A stretch of 64,000 nt of DNA, from positions 1 through 64,000 of the forward strand of contig CAIPAT010000134.1 in NCBI GenBank assembly GCA_903863035.1, written 5' to 3'. Shown piece by piece: positions 1-8,599 of the stretch (position 1 is the first letter of the stretch; every line of letters starts with the position of its first letter). The translations under genes were made by a program, and so were the position numbers. The notes under the pieces were generated by a model. That model ran no database searches, had not been told where the DNA came from, and saw only the letters and a list, made by a program, of their open reading frames with translations. Source of the stretch: an uncultured Lentisphaeria bacterium. Its GTDB lineage: Bacteria > Verrucomicrobiota > Lentisphaeria > Victivallales > Victivallaceae.

Positions 1-771
1 TAAAGCCGGTCCGACGACCGGCGCTCCCAGGGATGGGCAATTTAAAACTTGCAAAACATGTGTCCAAAATGAGGTGACGCAGTGTCCAAAATAAAAGAAT
101 GTGACTGGTGACTGGTGACTGGTGACTGGTGACTGGTGAATGGTGAATGGTGACTGGTGACTGGTGACTGGTGACTGGTGACTGGAAAGGCAAAGGAAAA
201 CGGTTCTGCTCAGCAGTGTCCAGATTGTGCAAAATGGGGAAAGCCCGCGGATGCGGGAGTTGAGGGTTTTGCCCCGCTTGCGGGTCCCGCGACTGCGGGA
301 GAGAAAAGGGGCCAAGTGGAAAGTATGAAACCATAAAATACCTCCCAGACCTCCCAGTCTTCACAGTACTCCCAAACACATTGTGCAGGACTGGTGTCTC
401 CCGCGACTGCGGGAAGGGTAAGCGGTGTCCAAAATAAAACATTATGCCAGTTTTGCCAAAACTGGCAGAATAAGGCGTTTTTGGCAAAAATGCCATACAA
501 CGGCAAAACTGGTCTGCACAGAGCCTGTCCAGAATGTCCAGGTCACGATGTACATATTATGAAAAAGTGTTGTGCGAAGCATGTGTCCAAGATGTCCAAA
601 ATGTCCGGGAGTCTCCATGCGGGTACGGGAAGATGCGCAAGAGTCCAGAATATGGATCTCCATCCGGCGACAGATCAAGTAATGATGCCTGCTTGAATTA
701 TTAAAAATGGACTGTATGTTTGTTTTGAAATTTGTGACAATGCATTAAAAAATTAAATGAATGAGGATAGC
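1..771. other. Gene-free repeat-rich region
   Basis: I find no credible gene here. The open frames in this stretch read through repeats and have no ribosome binding site. The segment carries a heptamer tandem array (listed separately), three copies of a short palindrome of the form CCCGCNNNTGCGGGA (about 245-259, 286-300 and 401-415), a 19-bp palindrome CCAGTTTTGCCAAAACTGG at 447-465, and many degenerate copies of TGTCCAAAAT or TGTCCAGAAT (for example near 60, 82, 214, 425, 524 and 587-610). It looks like a graveyard of small intergenic repeats rather than regulatory DNA for the next gene. Confidence 0.6.
101..185. repeat. Heptamer tandem repeat (GTGACTG)n
   Basis: About twelve head-to-tail copies of the 7-bp unit GTGACTG, two of them changed to GTGAATG. 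A related heptamer, TGACTCC, makes up most of the 45-bp repeats at 22354-22487. Short tandemly repeated heptamers are known from cyanobacterial and other intergenic regions. The function is unknown; polymerase slippage explains the growth of such arrays. Confidence 0.9.
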
Positions 772-1452
772 ATGAGAAAGTATCTGTCTGTAATGTCAGC
801 GCTGGTTTGTTTAATGTGGATAACCGGTTGTTCATCGGTTGAAAAGAAAGAAGATAACGACAGCAAAGTAAAATGTGCTGATGATAAGTCGAAGCAGGAA
901 AAAGCCGCTGCTGCCGATCTGGCTAAACGCAAAGAACAGGCCGAAAAATTGATGCCGGTTTTGAAAATAGGCGAGACCGTCACCCGTTTTTCTGAACAGA
1001 TGAAAAAGCTTCAGATGGATATGCTGGCCCGCCAGCTTAAGGCCAGGCCGCCTCAGAATGCTGAAGAAATTAACAAAGCGGTAAATGAGTTGATAAATAA
1101 AGAAGTGAACTGGGATAAGTTGAAAGACCAGTTTGTCAACTTATACGCTGAAGCTTTTACAGTGGAAGAACTTGATGCGCTTATCAAATTTTACGAATCT
1201 CCAATCGGCAGGAAACTCGTTGATAAGCAGCCGGATATTCAGCAGAAATCCATGCTGGCAACACGCAAACTGCTGGCCGATACCACGCAAAAAGTCCATA
1301 AATTGACTATGGAGCTAGTTGAAAAGCAGCAGAAAGCCGCCGCCGCGAAAGCTGCGGCAGAAGCTCCGGTAAAAGATCCTACAGCACAAACATCACCGCC
1401 GCTGCCGGTTCCAGCGGCACCCGGAGCCAAAAATGTCATACCGTTGAAGTAA
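772..1452 (+). CDS. Putative lipoprotein with DUF2059-like domain
   Basis: A 226-residue exported protein. The ATG at 772 is preferred over the in-frame ATG at 757 because GAGG lies five bases before it, and the protein then begins with a clean lipoprotein signal (MRKYLSV, hydrophobic stretch, lipobox ITGC near residue 19). After a charged, Lys-rich linker comes a helical region whose core (EELDALIKFYESPIGRKL, about residues 138-155) matches the DUF2059 pattern seen in many small periplasmic proteins. The tail is rich in Ala and Pro. Its role is unknown. It stands alone, 96 bases before a methyltransferase gene on the same strand. Confidence 0.7.
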   Translation: MRKYLSVMSALVCLMWITGCSSVEKKEDNDSKVKCADDKSKQEKAAAADLAKRKEQAEKLMPVLKIGETVTRFSEQMKKLQMDMLARQLKARPPQNAEEINKAVNELINKEVNWDKLKDQFVNLYAEAFTVEELDALIKFYESPIGRKLVDKQPDIQQKSMLATRKLLADTTQKVHKLTMELVEKQQKAAAAKAAAEAPVKDPTAQTSPPLPVPAAPGAKNVIPLK

Positions 1453-1548
1453 TTATAGATATGGTGACGGCACACAATTGCCGACACTTTTTCGTATCTG
1501 AATAATTCTCCGGTTGCGGACTGAACAAATTTAAAAGTTAAGGCCTTT

Positions 1549-2427
1549 ATGGAAAATCATCTTGCGATAAAAGATATCATCGGGCGGAAACTTCCGCCTG
1601 TGCCATGGACGGAAGGCGAGAAAATTCCCTGGGATGAGGCGCGGTTCAGCCGCCGTATGTTGCAGGAGCATCTTTCCCAGGATCACGACTGGGCAAGCCG
1701 CAGATTTTCAATTATAGACCGGCACATTAAATGGATATTTCAGAATTTGCTGGATAAACAACCCGGTAAGATTCTGGATCTGGGCTGCGGTCCAGGTCTT
1801 TATACTTTCCGGCTGGCGGCAACTGGATGTGAATGTAAAGGCATAGATTTCTCTCCGGCTTCGATTGAGTACGCCAATGCTCAAGCCGGAACTGCGCAGA
1901 TAAAACCGGATTATGTGCTGGGTAATATCAAAACCGTTGAATACGGCTGTGATTTTGATCTGGTCATGCTGCTGTTCGGGGAATTTAACGTTTTCTCGCC
2001 GGAGGACGCGACAAAAATCCTTGAAAAGTCTTTTAATGCGCTGAAGCCCGGCGGTATACTGCTCATTGAGCCGTCAGCATTCGAATATGTTAAAACTGTC
2101 GGCACGAAAGGCTTGTTTTGGAGCGGCGGTGTTTCCGGTCTGTTTTCCGACAGTCCGCATCTGGTATTGAAAGAAACATTCTGGATTGAAAAGCAGCGCG
2201 TTGCGGTTGAACGTGTTTTTATCATTGATGCCGGAACCGCCGAAGTCACGCGCTGTTCCACTTCGATTCAGGCGTACAAACTGGACGATCTTAAAGCAAT
2301 GTGTTTGCGGGCGGGATTTACGGATGTCAGGAAATACGATACCCTGGCCGATACCGGACGCGACGCTCTTGCCGGCTTTTTCGCGCTCACTGCTGTAAAA
2401 CCGCAAATAACCCCAAAAGAGGTTTGA
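1549..2427 (+). CDS. Class I SAM-dependent methyltransferase
   Basis: A 292-residue soluble methyltransferase of the Methyltransf_11/25 type. The SAM-binding glycine motif ILDLGCGPG lies at about residues 75-83, followed by the acidic end of strand 2 (GIDFSPASIEYA). Motif IV appears as DLVMLLFGEFNVF and a post-motif as LKPGGILLIEP. The substrate cannot be read from the sequence. Family relatives include small-molecule and quinone methyltransferases. The stop is four bases before the start of the CorA-family gene, so the two are probably co-transcribed. Confidence 0.8.
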   Translation: MENHLAIKDIIGRKLPPVPWTEGEKIPWDEARFSRRMLQEHLSQDHDWASRRFSIIDRHIKWIFQNLLDKQPGKILDLGCGPGLYTFRLAATGCECKGIDFSPASIEYANAQAGTAQIKPDYVLGNIKTVEYGCDFDLVMLLFGEFNVFSPEDATKILEKSFNALKPGGILLIEPSAFEYVKTVGTKGLFWSGGVSGLFSDSPHLVLKETFWIEKQRVAVERVFIIDAGTAEVTRCSTSIQAYKLDDLKAMCLRAGFTDVRKYDTLADTGRDALAGFFALTAVKPQITPKEV

Positions 2428-2431
2428 GCTT

Positions 2432-3367
2432 ATGAAGACCTATATGAGAATTAAGGATGGCAAGCTTCTGCCGGACGCTGACGGCGGTGAAGTGATTCTC
2501 TATGAAAAGCCGACGGCGGACGAACTCGCGGAGCTGGAAACTATTCACGAAATTGATGAACACGACTTGCGGTCGGCTACGGACAAAGACGAGATCGGCC
2601 GTTTTGAATACCAGGAGAAATGTGTAACCATCATTCTGAAAGTGCCGAAGAACTATTCCGCTGCCGACAATCTGCTGTTCAAAGTTCTTTCGATAGGACT
2701 GTTTGTCTTCAAAGACAAGTTAATAATCATAACGGCGGAGCACGTTTCGCTGTTCGAGTCCAAAATGTCGAACAACGTCAGAACTATTTCAGATGTGCTG
2801 ATCAAAATAATCCACTCGGCGATTACTCATTTCATTTCGCATCTTAAGATAATCAACATGATTTCTGATGAAATAGAAACCAAACTGAATCAATCCATGG
2901 ACAACAAGTATTTTCTGAATATGTTCACTTTGGAGAAAAGCCTCGTTTATTTTCTGAATGCGATCAATGACAACTCGACAGTTCTCGACAAACTGAAAGT
3001 CAGCGCCGCAAGGATCGGGTTCAGCAATGATAATGTCGAGACTTTAGATGACATCGTGATTGACAACAAACAGTGCCAGTCGCTGGCGAATACTTACACC
3101 AACATTCTTTCCGGACTGATGGATGCCCGCGGCTCGGTGGTAGGCAACAACCTGAACGTCATGATGAAGAATTTGAATGCGCTTGTTATATCAATAGCAC
3201 TGCCGACATTTTTCACCGGCGTCGGCGGCATGTCAGAAATGACGAATATGTGCCATCACATCGGCATCAACCCATTTTTCGGTTACCTGACATTCTTCGT
3301 GCTAATGGTACTTTTTGGTGCCTCGGTTTTCATTTTTATAAGAAAATATGATAAAATATGGCGTTAA
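2432..3367 (+). CDS. CorA-family divalent cation transporter
   Basis: A 311-residue protein with the CorA layout: an acidic N-terminal cytoplasmic domain, a long helical region rich in Asp, Asn and Lys (about 130-245), and two C-terminal membrane helices (about 250-272 and 282-303). The motif at the end of the first membrane helix is GVGGMSEMTNM, so the classic GMN ion-selectivity signature is GMS here; this variant occurs in some CorA-family branches. It may therefore move Mg2+, Co2+, Ni2+ or Zn2+, and the ion is not certain. It follows the methyltransferase gene by four bases and converges on the phosphoesterase gene. Confidence 0.8.
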   Translation: MKTYMRIKDGKLLPDADGGEVILYEKPTADELAELETIHEIDEHDLRSATDKDEIGRFEYQEKCVTIILKVPKNYSAADNLLFKVLSIGLFVFKDKLIIITAEHVSLFESKMSNNVRTISDVLIKIIHSAITHFISHLKIINMISDEIETKLNQSMDNKYFLNMFTLEKSLVYFLNAINDNSTVLDKLKVSAARIGFSNDNVETLDDIVIDNKQCQSLANTYTNILSGLMDARGSVVGNNLNVMMKNLNALVISIALPTFFTGVGGMSEMTNMCHHIGINPFFGYLTFFVLMVLFGASVFIFIRKYDKIWR

Positions 3368-3374
3368 ATGGATA

Positions 3375-4115
3375 TCAACAACCGCGGGAGAGTCGTTCTG
3401 CTAAAGCCACAGGCAGTCCTGCCTGGCGGATTTTCTCCTGCGTGGCAGCGACATCGTATTCGACCCGGACCGGAATAACTTTCCTGGTGCTGGAATCATA
3501 AACTGCCGATGAACTGCGCCAGTCAGAATCACGGGGCTGACCGACAGCACCAGGATTGACCAGATATTTCACATTGGCTTCGCAAAGTTCTTTCTCTTTC
3601 AGCATTTCCATGACGATGCCGCCTTTGCGGTAAGTAAAGAGCAGCGGGATGTGGATATGACCGCAGAACGCAATATCGGTTTCTTGCAAATAGAAATGGA
3701 AAAGCGCGGTTTTCTGGTCCAGGACATAGGGCCAGTATTCGCCGTCCATCGTTTCCATTGAAGCATGAACAAACTGTAAATTGTCCAATTTTAACGCATA
3801 CGGCAGTTGCCGCAGCCATTCAATCTGGTCTTTATGCAGCATGGTCCTGGTCCATAAAATAGAGTTGCGAACATAATCCTGGACATTCCAGTCTTTCCCG
3901 TCGGATGTGTCAGCCGTATATGCATCGTGATTGCCCTTGAGCGACTGTATGTTATGCTTTCTGACAAAATCGATGCATGCAGACGGCGACGGCCCGTAAC
4001 CGACGATATCTCCGAGCGAAATGATTTTGTCGCAATTGCATTTAAGCAACCCCTCATAAGAGGCGGTCAACGCTTCTATATTGCTATGTATATCGCTAAT
4101 TATTCCATATCGCAT
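3375..4115 (-). CDS. Calcineurin-like metallophosphoesterase
   Basis: A 246-residue protein of the Metallophos_2 (YfcE-like) group. All metal-binding motifs are present in order: SDIHSN at residues 7-12 (D-x-H), LGDIVGYGP at about 35-43 (GDxxG), KGNHDAY at about 60-66 (GNHD) and CGHIHIP at about 150-156 (GHxH). The family hydrolyses phosphodiesters or phosphomonoesters with two metal ions; the substrate is unknown. It is transcribed alone and converges on the CorA-family gene with a 7-base gap. Confidence 0.85.
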   Translation of the reverse strand: MRYGIISDIHSNIEALTASYEGLLKCNCDKIISLGDIVGYGPSPSACIDFVRKHNIQSLKGNHDAYTADTSDGKDWNVQDYVRNSILWTRTMLHKDQIEWLRQLPYALKLDNLQFVHASMETMDGEYWPYVLDQKTALFHFYLQETDIAFCGHIHIPLLFTYRKGGIVMEMLKEKELCEANVKYLVNPGAVGQPRDSDWRSSSAVYDSSTRKVIPVRVEYDVAATQEKIRQAGLPVALAERLSRGC

Positions 4116-4584
4116 AACTAATCCATATCACCCTGATCATAAAATCCATTAATAATTTAACAACACTCCATCTAGATTATAAGGCTTAATACTGAAATAT
4201 TCCAGTATGCAAAAATTATTTTTGAATGGTTAAACAGAATTAATGAAAAAACACACTAATGGCTTGCAGTTGAAAAATGCGAATTGCTGTTATAGTTTAA
4301 TGATCAAATCAATAAAAATTTTCTGCCGTTCAGGCTATCCCCGATGCAAGCATACTGGGTATTACGCACGAACTCCCACGTTCTTCGGACTGGTCGAAAA
4401 TTTATTTTAGCATCTGCGATGCAGAGCATCGGGGAATCAACCCATCTTTATGATTAAATTAAAGAGGTAAAGAAAGAAATAGAATATAGTTAACCTTCGC
4501 AGTATGCGAATACTTCTTCGGTTTGTTGCGCTATAACCTGGCTTTTGCAAATGCTGGTTATAGGAGTTTTTGATCGGCAGATAA
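4116..4584. other. AT-rich gene-free spacer with two hairpins
   Basis: No supported gene in this 469-base gap between two minus-strand genes. A 60-codon minus-strand frame at 4437-4619 overlaps the XRE gene in another frame and shows no family features. Two inverted repeats are visible. One is TCCCCGATGC (4338-4347) with its complement at 4426-4435. The other is CTATAACC (4531-4538) with GGTTATAG (4556-4563), just downstream of the XRE gene. Neither is followed by a convincing T-run, so I do not call them terminators. Confidence 0.5.
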
Positions 4585-4959
4585 TTATTGCTCGATTTCC
4601 TGAGACAGTCCGGACGCATTCGGGATATTCTTCACGATATGGTCATACAGCGCCCAGCGTTCCTCTTCTGAAAGCATCCTGATTTTCCCAAGGATGCGTT
4701 TTCCAGCACTGTCGAATCCGCGGCAGAGGCAGATGTCGTCGTTTTCCGAACCGGTATTCATCAGTGCTTCATCCAGTATGGCGACAGAAACTCCGAACGC
4801 CTGGGCAAATTTGATAATTTTATCCAGTTTCGGGTTTTCTTTCCCGCTTTCATAGTCAGATATCTGACCCTGAGGAATTCCGGTCTTTTTCTCGAGCATC
4901 TTCTGTGTCCAGTTATTCAACTTGCGCAGTTTCTTGATTTTAGCGCCAATTTCTGACAT
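4585..4959 (-). CDS. XRE-family helix-turn-helix regulator
   Basis: A 124-residue DNA-binding protein. Residues about 8-62 form a Cro/CI-type helix-turn-helix (IKKLRKLNNWTQKMLEKKTG, then GQISDYESGKENP). The rest is a short acidic and charged segment with no recognised ligand domain, so it may be a simple repressor or antitoxin-like regulator. The start is well set: AGGAGGA lies seven bases before the ATG. No partner toxin gene is seen beside it. The sugar cluster starts 312 bases away on the other strand, so it could control that cluster, but nothing proves this. Confidence 0.85.
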   Translation of the reverse strand: MSEIGAKIKKLRKLNNWTQKMLEKKTGIPQGQISDYESGKENPKLDKIIKFAQAFGVSVAILDEALMNTGSENDDICLCRGFDSAGKRILGKIRMLSEEERWALYDHIVKNIPNASGLSQEIEQ

Positions 4960-5271
4960 ACTTAAATCCTCCTCGATTTAATTATATCTTCTTTGTAACA
5001 ATTATTATACACATAAAAACAGGAAAAGGCAATTATTTTTTCAGATAGAGATTGTATAGATAAACCGATATCGACAAAAGATTTTTTCCGCGGAAATAGA
5101 AAGCAACGACTGTGGAAGCTCATTCCCCCCCAATCTGTTTGGGATATTTCCTTTAAATAAAGTTGATTTTTATTTTGCGGACACTTAAATTACAGAATCC
5201 GGGAAAACCGGACTGTTCATGAAAATCATAAATTTCTGATGTTCGGATTATTTTTGGAAAAGGGCCTGCTT
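4960..5271. promoter_or_regulatory. Divergent intergenic region before sugar cluster
   Basis: A 312-base AT-rich region between the divergent XRE regulator and rfbF. It must hold the promoters for both, including the one for the 13-gene sugar cluster. I cannot place -35 and -10 boxes with confidence. No coding sequence is seen. Confidence 0.4.
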
Positions 5272-6087
5272 ATGAAGAAGATAGAAGCAACGAAAGAAAT
5301 GCCTCCGGTAATGATACTCTGCGGGGGGATGGGCTCACGGCTCCGGGATGTGACGGAACTGCTTCCCAAGCCGATGGTACCTATCGGAACTCAGCCTATC
5401 GTCTGGCACATCATGAAAACTTATGCTGCATTCGGGGTAACCAGATTTATCCTCTGCCTGGGGTACAAACGTGAATGTTTTATTGATTATTTTCTGAAAT
5501 ATCACGCCTATGCCGCCGACATCACTGTTTCTCTCGGGCAGCACGGCAAAATCGCCTACCACAATCATTCAGGAGAGGAAGAGTGGGAGGTTACGCTGGC
5601 GAATACTGGTTTGGAAACGATGACCGGCGGACGCGTCGTTCGCGCCGGGCAGTATCTCAAGGACAGCGACGAAGATTTTTTTCTAACTTATGGCGATGCG
5701 GTGGCAAATATAGATATTCAGGCCTTGTATCAAGCTCATCTGAAGCATGACCGGCTGTTGACGCTTACGGCAGTCCACCAGGCCGGCCGGTTCGGCGAAA
5801 TAGAATTGGATGGCAACCAGGTCAACCGGTTCAACGAGAAACCGCCGAATGAGGGCTATGTCAACGGCGGGTTCATGGTTTTGAAAAAAAGTTTTATTAA
5901 ACGTTATATCTCCGAACACGAGGATGTTTTTTTTGAACATGCTCCGATGATAAATGCTACCGCTGACCATCAGGTTGAAGCTTACAAACATGAAGGTTTC
6001 TGGCAATGCATGGATACCCCCCGCGAACACAGTTTGCTTAATGCCCTGTGGCAGGCGGGTAAAGCCCCGTGGACGGAGGCATGGTAA
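5272..6087 (+). CDS. rfbF: Glucose-1-phosphate cytidylyltransferase
   Basis: A 271-residue enzyme that makes CDP-glucose from glucose-1-phosphate and CTP, the first step to all CDP-6-deoxy and 3,6-dideoxy sugars. The nucleotide-binding loop is MILCGGMGSRL near residues 14-24, followed by LLPKPMVPIG. The later motifs LTYGDAVANID, NEKP and WQCMDTPRE are typical of RfbF. The ATG at 5272 is preferred to the one at 5239 because of the purine-rich GGAAAAGGG upstream and because the family starts close to the nucleotide loop. The stop TAA touches the ATG of rfbG, so the two are translationally linked. Confidence 0.93.
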   Translation: MKKIEATKEMPPVMILCGGMGSRLRDVTELLPKPMVPIGTQPIVWHIMKTYAAFGVTRFILCLGYKRECFIDYFLKYHAYAADITVSLGQHGKIAYHNHSGEEEWEVTLANTGLETMTGGRVVRAGQYLKDSDEDFFLTYGDAVANIDIQALYQAHLKHDRLLTLTAVHQAGRFGEIELDGNQVNRFNEKPPNEGYVNGGFMVLKKSFIKRYISEHEDVFFEHAPMINATADHQVEAYKHEGFWQCMDTPREHSLLNALWQAGKAPWTEAW

Positions 6088-7176
6088 ATGTTCGGCAATA
6101 TTTATTCCGGAAAAAGAGTACTGGTGACCGGGCATACCGGCTTCAAGGGTTCATGGCTGGTGTTATGGCTGAAGAAACTTGGCGCGGAAGTTGCAGGTTA
6201 TGCCCTGCCGCCGCCGACAACGCCCAGCCACTATGACCTGCTCTCGCCGGATATAAATTCTGTAAACGGCTGCATTCTCGACCCGGAAAAAATGGACAGG
6301 GTATTTATTGATTTTTCCCCGGAGATTGTTTTCCATCTGGCAGCCCAGCCGCTGGTCAGGCTGTCATACACCCAGCCGAAGGAAACATTTGAAACCAATG
6401 TGATCGGCACCGTTAATGTACTTGACGCCTGCCGCCGATGCAGTTCGGTGCGGGCAATTGTCAATATTACCAGTGATAAATGTTATGAAAACCGCGAATG
6501 GGTGTGGGGTTACCGTGAAAATGACGCGATGGGCGGTTATGATCCGTACAGTGCCTCCAAGGGCTGCGCCGAATTGGTTGCCTCCTCCTATAGAAATTCG
6601 TTTTTCAACCCGTCGGAATACGGACGTAAGCATCATACGCTGCTTGCCAGCTGCCGCGCGGGCAATGTTATCGGCGGCGGGGACTGGGCGGCTGACCGGC
6701 TTATTCCGGATATTATGAAAGCTGCCGCACAGGGCAAGGCCGCAGATATTCGCAATCAACATGCAGTGCGTCCCTGGCAGCACGTGCTGGAGCCGCTCAG
6801 CGGCTATCTGCAGCTTGGACAGAAACTGCTGGAAGGCAAGCCCGAATTTTCCGGCCCCTGGAATTTTGGCCCGGATGACGCCGAAGTCATTGCGGTTCAT
6901 GAGGTAGTGGAACGAATGAAACTTGCCTGGCCTGATGTCAATTACTCCGTGCCTGGCAACCTGGAACAGCCGCATGAAGCCGGACTGCTTAAACTGGACT
7001 GTTCCAAAGCCGCGACATTCCTGAAATGGCATGGAGCCTGGGATAGCGCGACGATTTTTGCCCGTACCGCCAACTGGTACCGTGAATTTTATGAAAACAA
7101 TGCAATTCTTTCTGAAGAAGATATCGAACTTTATATTAAAGCCGCGGAAGGGCAGCATCTCGAATGGACAAAGTAG
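6088..7176 (+). CDS. rfbG: CDP-glucose 4,6-dehydratase
   Basis: A 362-residue short-chain dehydrogenase of the extended type that converts CDP-glucose to CDP-4-keto-6-deoxyglucose. The NAD loop is VTGHTGFKGSW (about residues 13-23). The catalytic pair is YDPYSASKG (YxxxK, about 151-159), and the Thr/Ser of the triad lies in NITSDKCY. The RPWQHVLEPLSGYL segment is typical of this dehydratase group. It starts directly after the rfbF stop and overlaps rfbH by 13 bases. Confidence 0.93.
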   Translation: MFGNIYSGKRVLVTGHTGFKGSWLVLWLKKLGAEVAGYALPPPTTPSHYDLLSPDINSVNGCILDPEKMDRVFIDFSPEIVFHLAAQPLVRLSYTQPKETFETNVIGTVNVLDACRRCSSVRAIVNITSDKCYENREWVWGYRENDAMGGYDPYSASKGCAELVASSYRNSFFNPSEYGRKHHTLLASCRAGNVIGGGDWAADRLIPDIMKAAAQGKAADIRNQHAVRPWQHVLEPLSGYLQLGQKLLEGKPEFSGPWNFGPDDAEVIAVHEVVERMKLAWPDVNYSVPGNLEQPHEAGLLKLDCSKAATFLKWHGAWDSATIFARTANWYREFYENNAILSEEDIELYIKAAEGQHLEWTK

Positions 7177-8513
7177 CTAAAGCGGAAAAACTGAAGCAGA
7201 GTATTCTGGAACAGGTAAAAGAATATTACCATCTGGTACATGACAGTTCCAGCAGAGAATTTATTCCGGGCCAATCAAAAGTCAATTACGGCGGGCGGGT
7301 TTTCGATGAACACGAAATGGTCAATCTGGTGGATTCCAGCCTGGAGTTCTGGCTTACCTACGGGCGTTACTCCCGGGAATTTGAACAGCGGCTGGCGGAA
7401 TATCTGGGTATCAGGTTTGCGCTGCTGGTAAATTCCGGATCTTCCGCCAATCTGCTGGCGTTTATGGCATTGACTTCTCCGCTGCTGGGTGACCGCAGGA
7501 TTGAAAGAGGCGATGAAGTTATTACTGTCGCGGCGGGCTTCCCGACAACCGTTTCGCCAATCATCCAGTATGGCGCGATACCGGTTTTTGCTGATGTGGA
7601 ACTGGACACCGCCAATATAGACATCAAATGCCTGAAAACCGCGCTTTCGCCTGCAACTAAAGCCGTGATGCTGGCGCATACGCTGGGTAATCCATTCAAT
7701 ATCAACGCAGTTAAAGAATTTTGCGGGGAAAATGGTTTGTGGCTGATCGAGGACAATTGCGACTCGCTGGGTTCGCGTTATGACGATGCGTTCACCGGTA
7801 CCTTCGGCGATATCGGCACTTCCAGTTTTTATCCGCCGCACCACATGACGATGGGTGAGGGGGGCGCGGTTTATACCGATGACCCGCTGTTGAATAAAAT
7901 CATGCTCTCCATGCGTGACTGGGGCCGTGACTGCTGGTGTGAAAGTGGCAAAGATGATACTTGCAAGTGCCGTTTTGCCAGACAATATGGAACGCTGCCT
8001 TTCGGTTACGATCACAAATATGTGTACAGCCATTTCGGATATAATCTGAAAGTTTCGGATATGCAGGCTGCGGTCGGCTGCGCCCAGCTTGAAAAAATCC
8101 CGGATTTTGTGGAAAAACGCAAACACAATTTCCGGAGGCTGTTTGACGGTCTCAACGCGTTTGAGCAATACCTTATTCTGCCGCGCGCACTGCCGGAAGG
8201 CGTTCCGTCATGGTTCGGTTTTTTGATTACTCTGCATGACGGAATCAACTTCAGCCGTAACGAAATTGTTGAATATCTTGAAAAAAACAAGATACAAACC
8301 CGGAATCTTTTCGCCGGGAACTTGACCCGGCATCCATGTTTTGATATACTAAAGGCGGGCAGTGATTTCCGGATAGCAGGCAAACTGGATAATACGGACA
8401 AAATAATGAAGGACAGTTTCTGGATCGGCTTGTATCCGGGAATGACGAATGAAATGCTGGATTACATGATTCTTAAAATCAGCGATTTTCTTAATCAGGG
8501 AGGAAAGAATTAA
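7164..8513 (+). CDS. rfbH: CDP-4-keto-6-deoxyglucose 3-dehydratase (E1, RfbH)
   Basis: A 449-residue PMP/[2Fe-2S] enzyme that removes the C3 hydroxyl of CDP-4-keto-6-deoxyglucose. Two diagnostic features are present. The usual PLP lysine of the aminotransferase fold is replaced by His (SFYPPHHMTMGEGG). The iron-sulphur cysteines have the exact E1 spacing C-X57-C-X1-C-X7-C, from the Cys of EDNCDS to those of DCWC and DDTC. E1 normally works with a flavin/FeS reductase (E3, ddhD/RfbI) to complete 3-deoxygenation; no E3 gene lies in this window. The gene overlaps rfbG by 13 bases. Confidence 0.93.
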   Translation: MDKVAKAEKLKQSILEQVKEYYHLVHDSSSREFIPGQSKVNYGGRVFDEHEMVNLVDSSLEFWLTYGRYSREFEQRLAEYLGIRFALLVNSGSSANLLAFMALTSPLLGDRRIERGDEVITVAAGFPTTVSPIIQYGAIPVFADVELDTANIDIKCLKTALSPATKAVMLAHTLGNPFNINAVKEFCGENGLWLIEDNCDSLGSRYDDAFTGTFGDIGTSSFYPPHHMTMGEGGAVYTDDPLLNKIMLSMRDWGRDCWCESGKDDTCKCRFARQYGTLPFGYDHKYVYSHFGYNLKVSDMQAAVGCAQLEKIPDFVEKRKHNFRRLFDGLNAFEQYLILPRALPEGVPSWFGFLITLHDGINFSRNEIVEYLEKNKIQTRNLFAGNLTRHPCFDILKAGSDFRIAGKLDNTDKIMKDSFWIGLYPGMTNEMLDYMILKISDFLNQGGKN

Positions 8514-8599
8514 GGATGAATCGTTTCCGCAGTTTTGGCCGGGAACAGTACGGACATAATCAGTGAATTAGCACAATATATTAAACCAAGGATGGAAAG

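Noticed and set aside
101-185. Heptamer array as a possible CRISPR
   Set aside because: The unit is 7 bp with no spacers; CRISPR repeats are 23-47 bp with unique spacers.
394-696. Plus-strand frame of 100 codons in the left-end region
   Set aside because: It reads through palindromes and TGTCCAAAAT repeats, has no ribosome site and no family features.
4437-4619. 60-codon minus-strand frame beside the XRE gene
   Set aside because: It overlaps the XRE gene in another frame and has no ribosome site or recognisable sequence.
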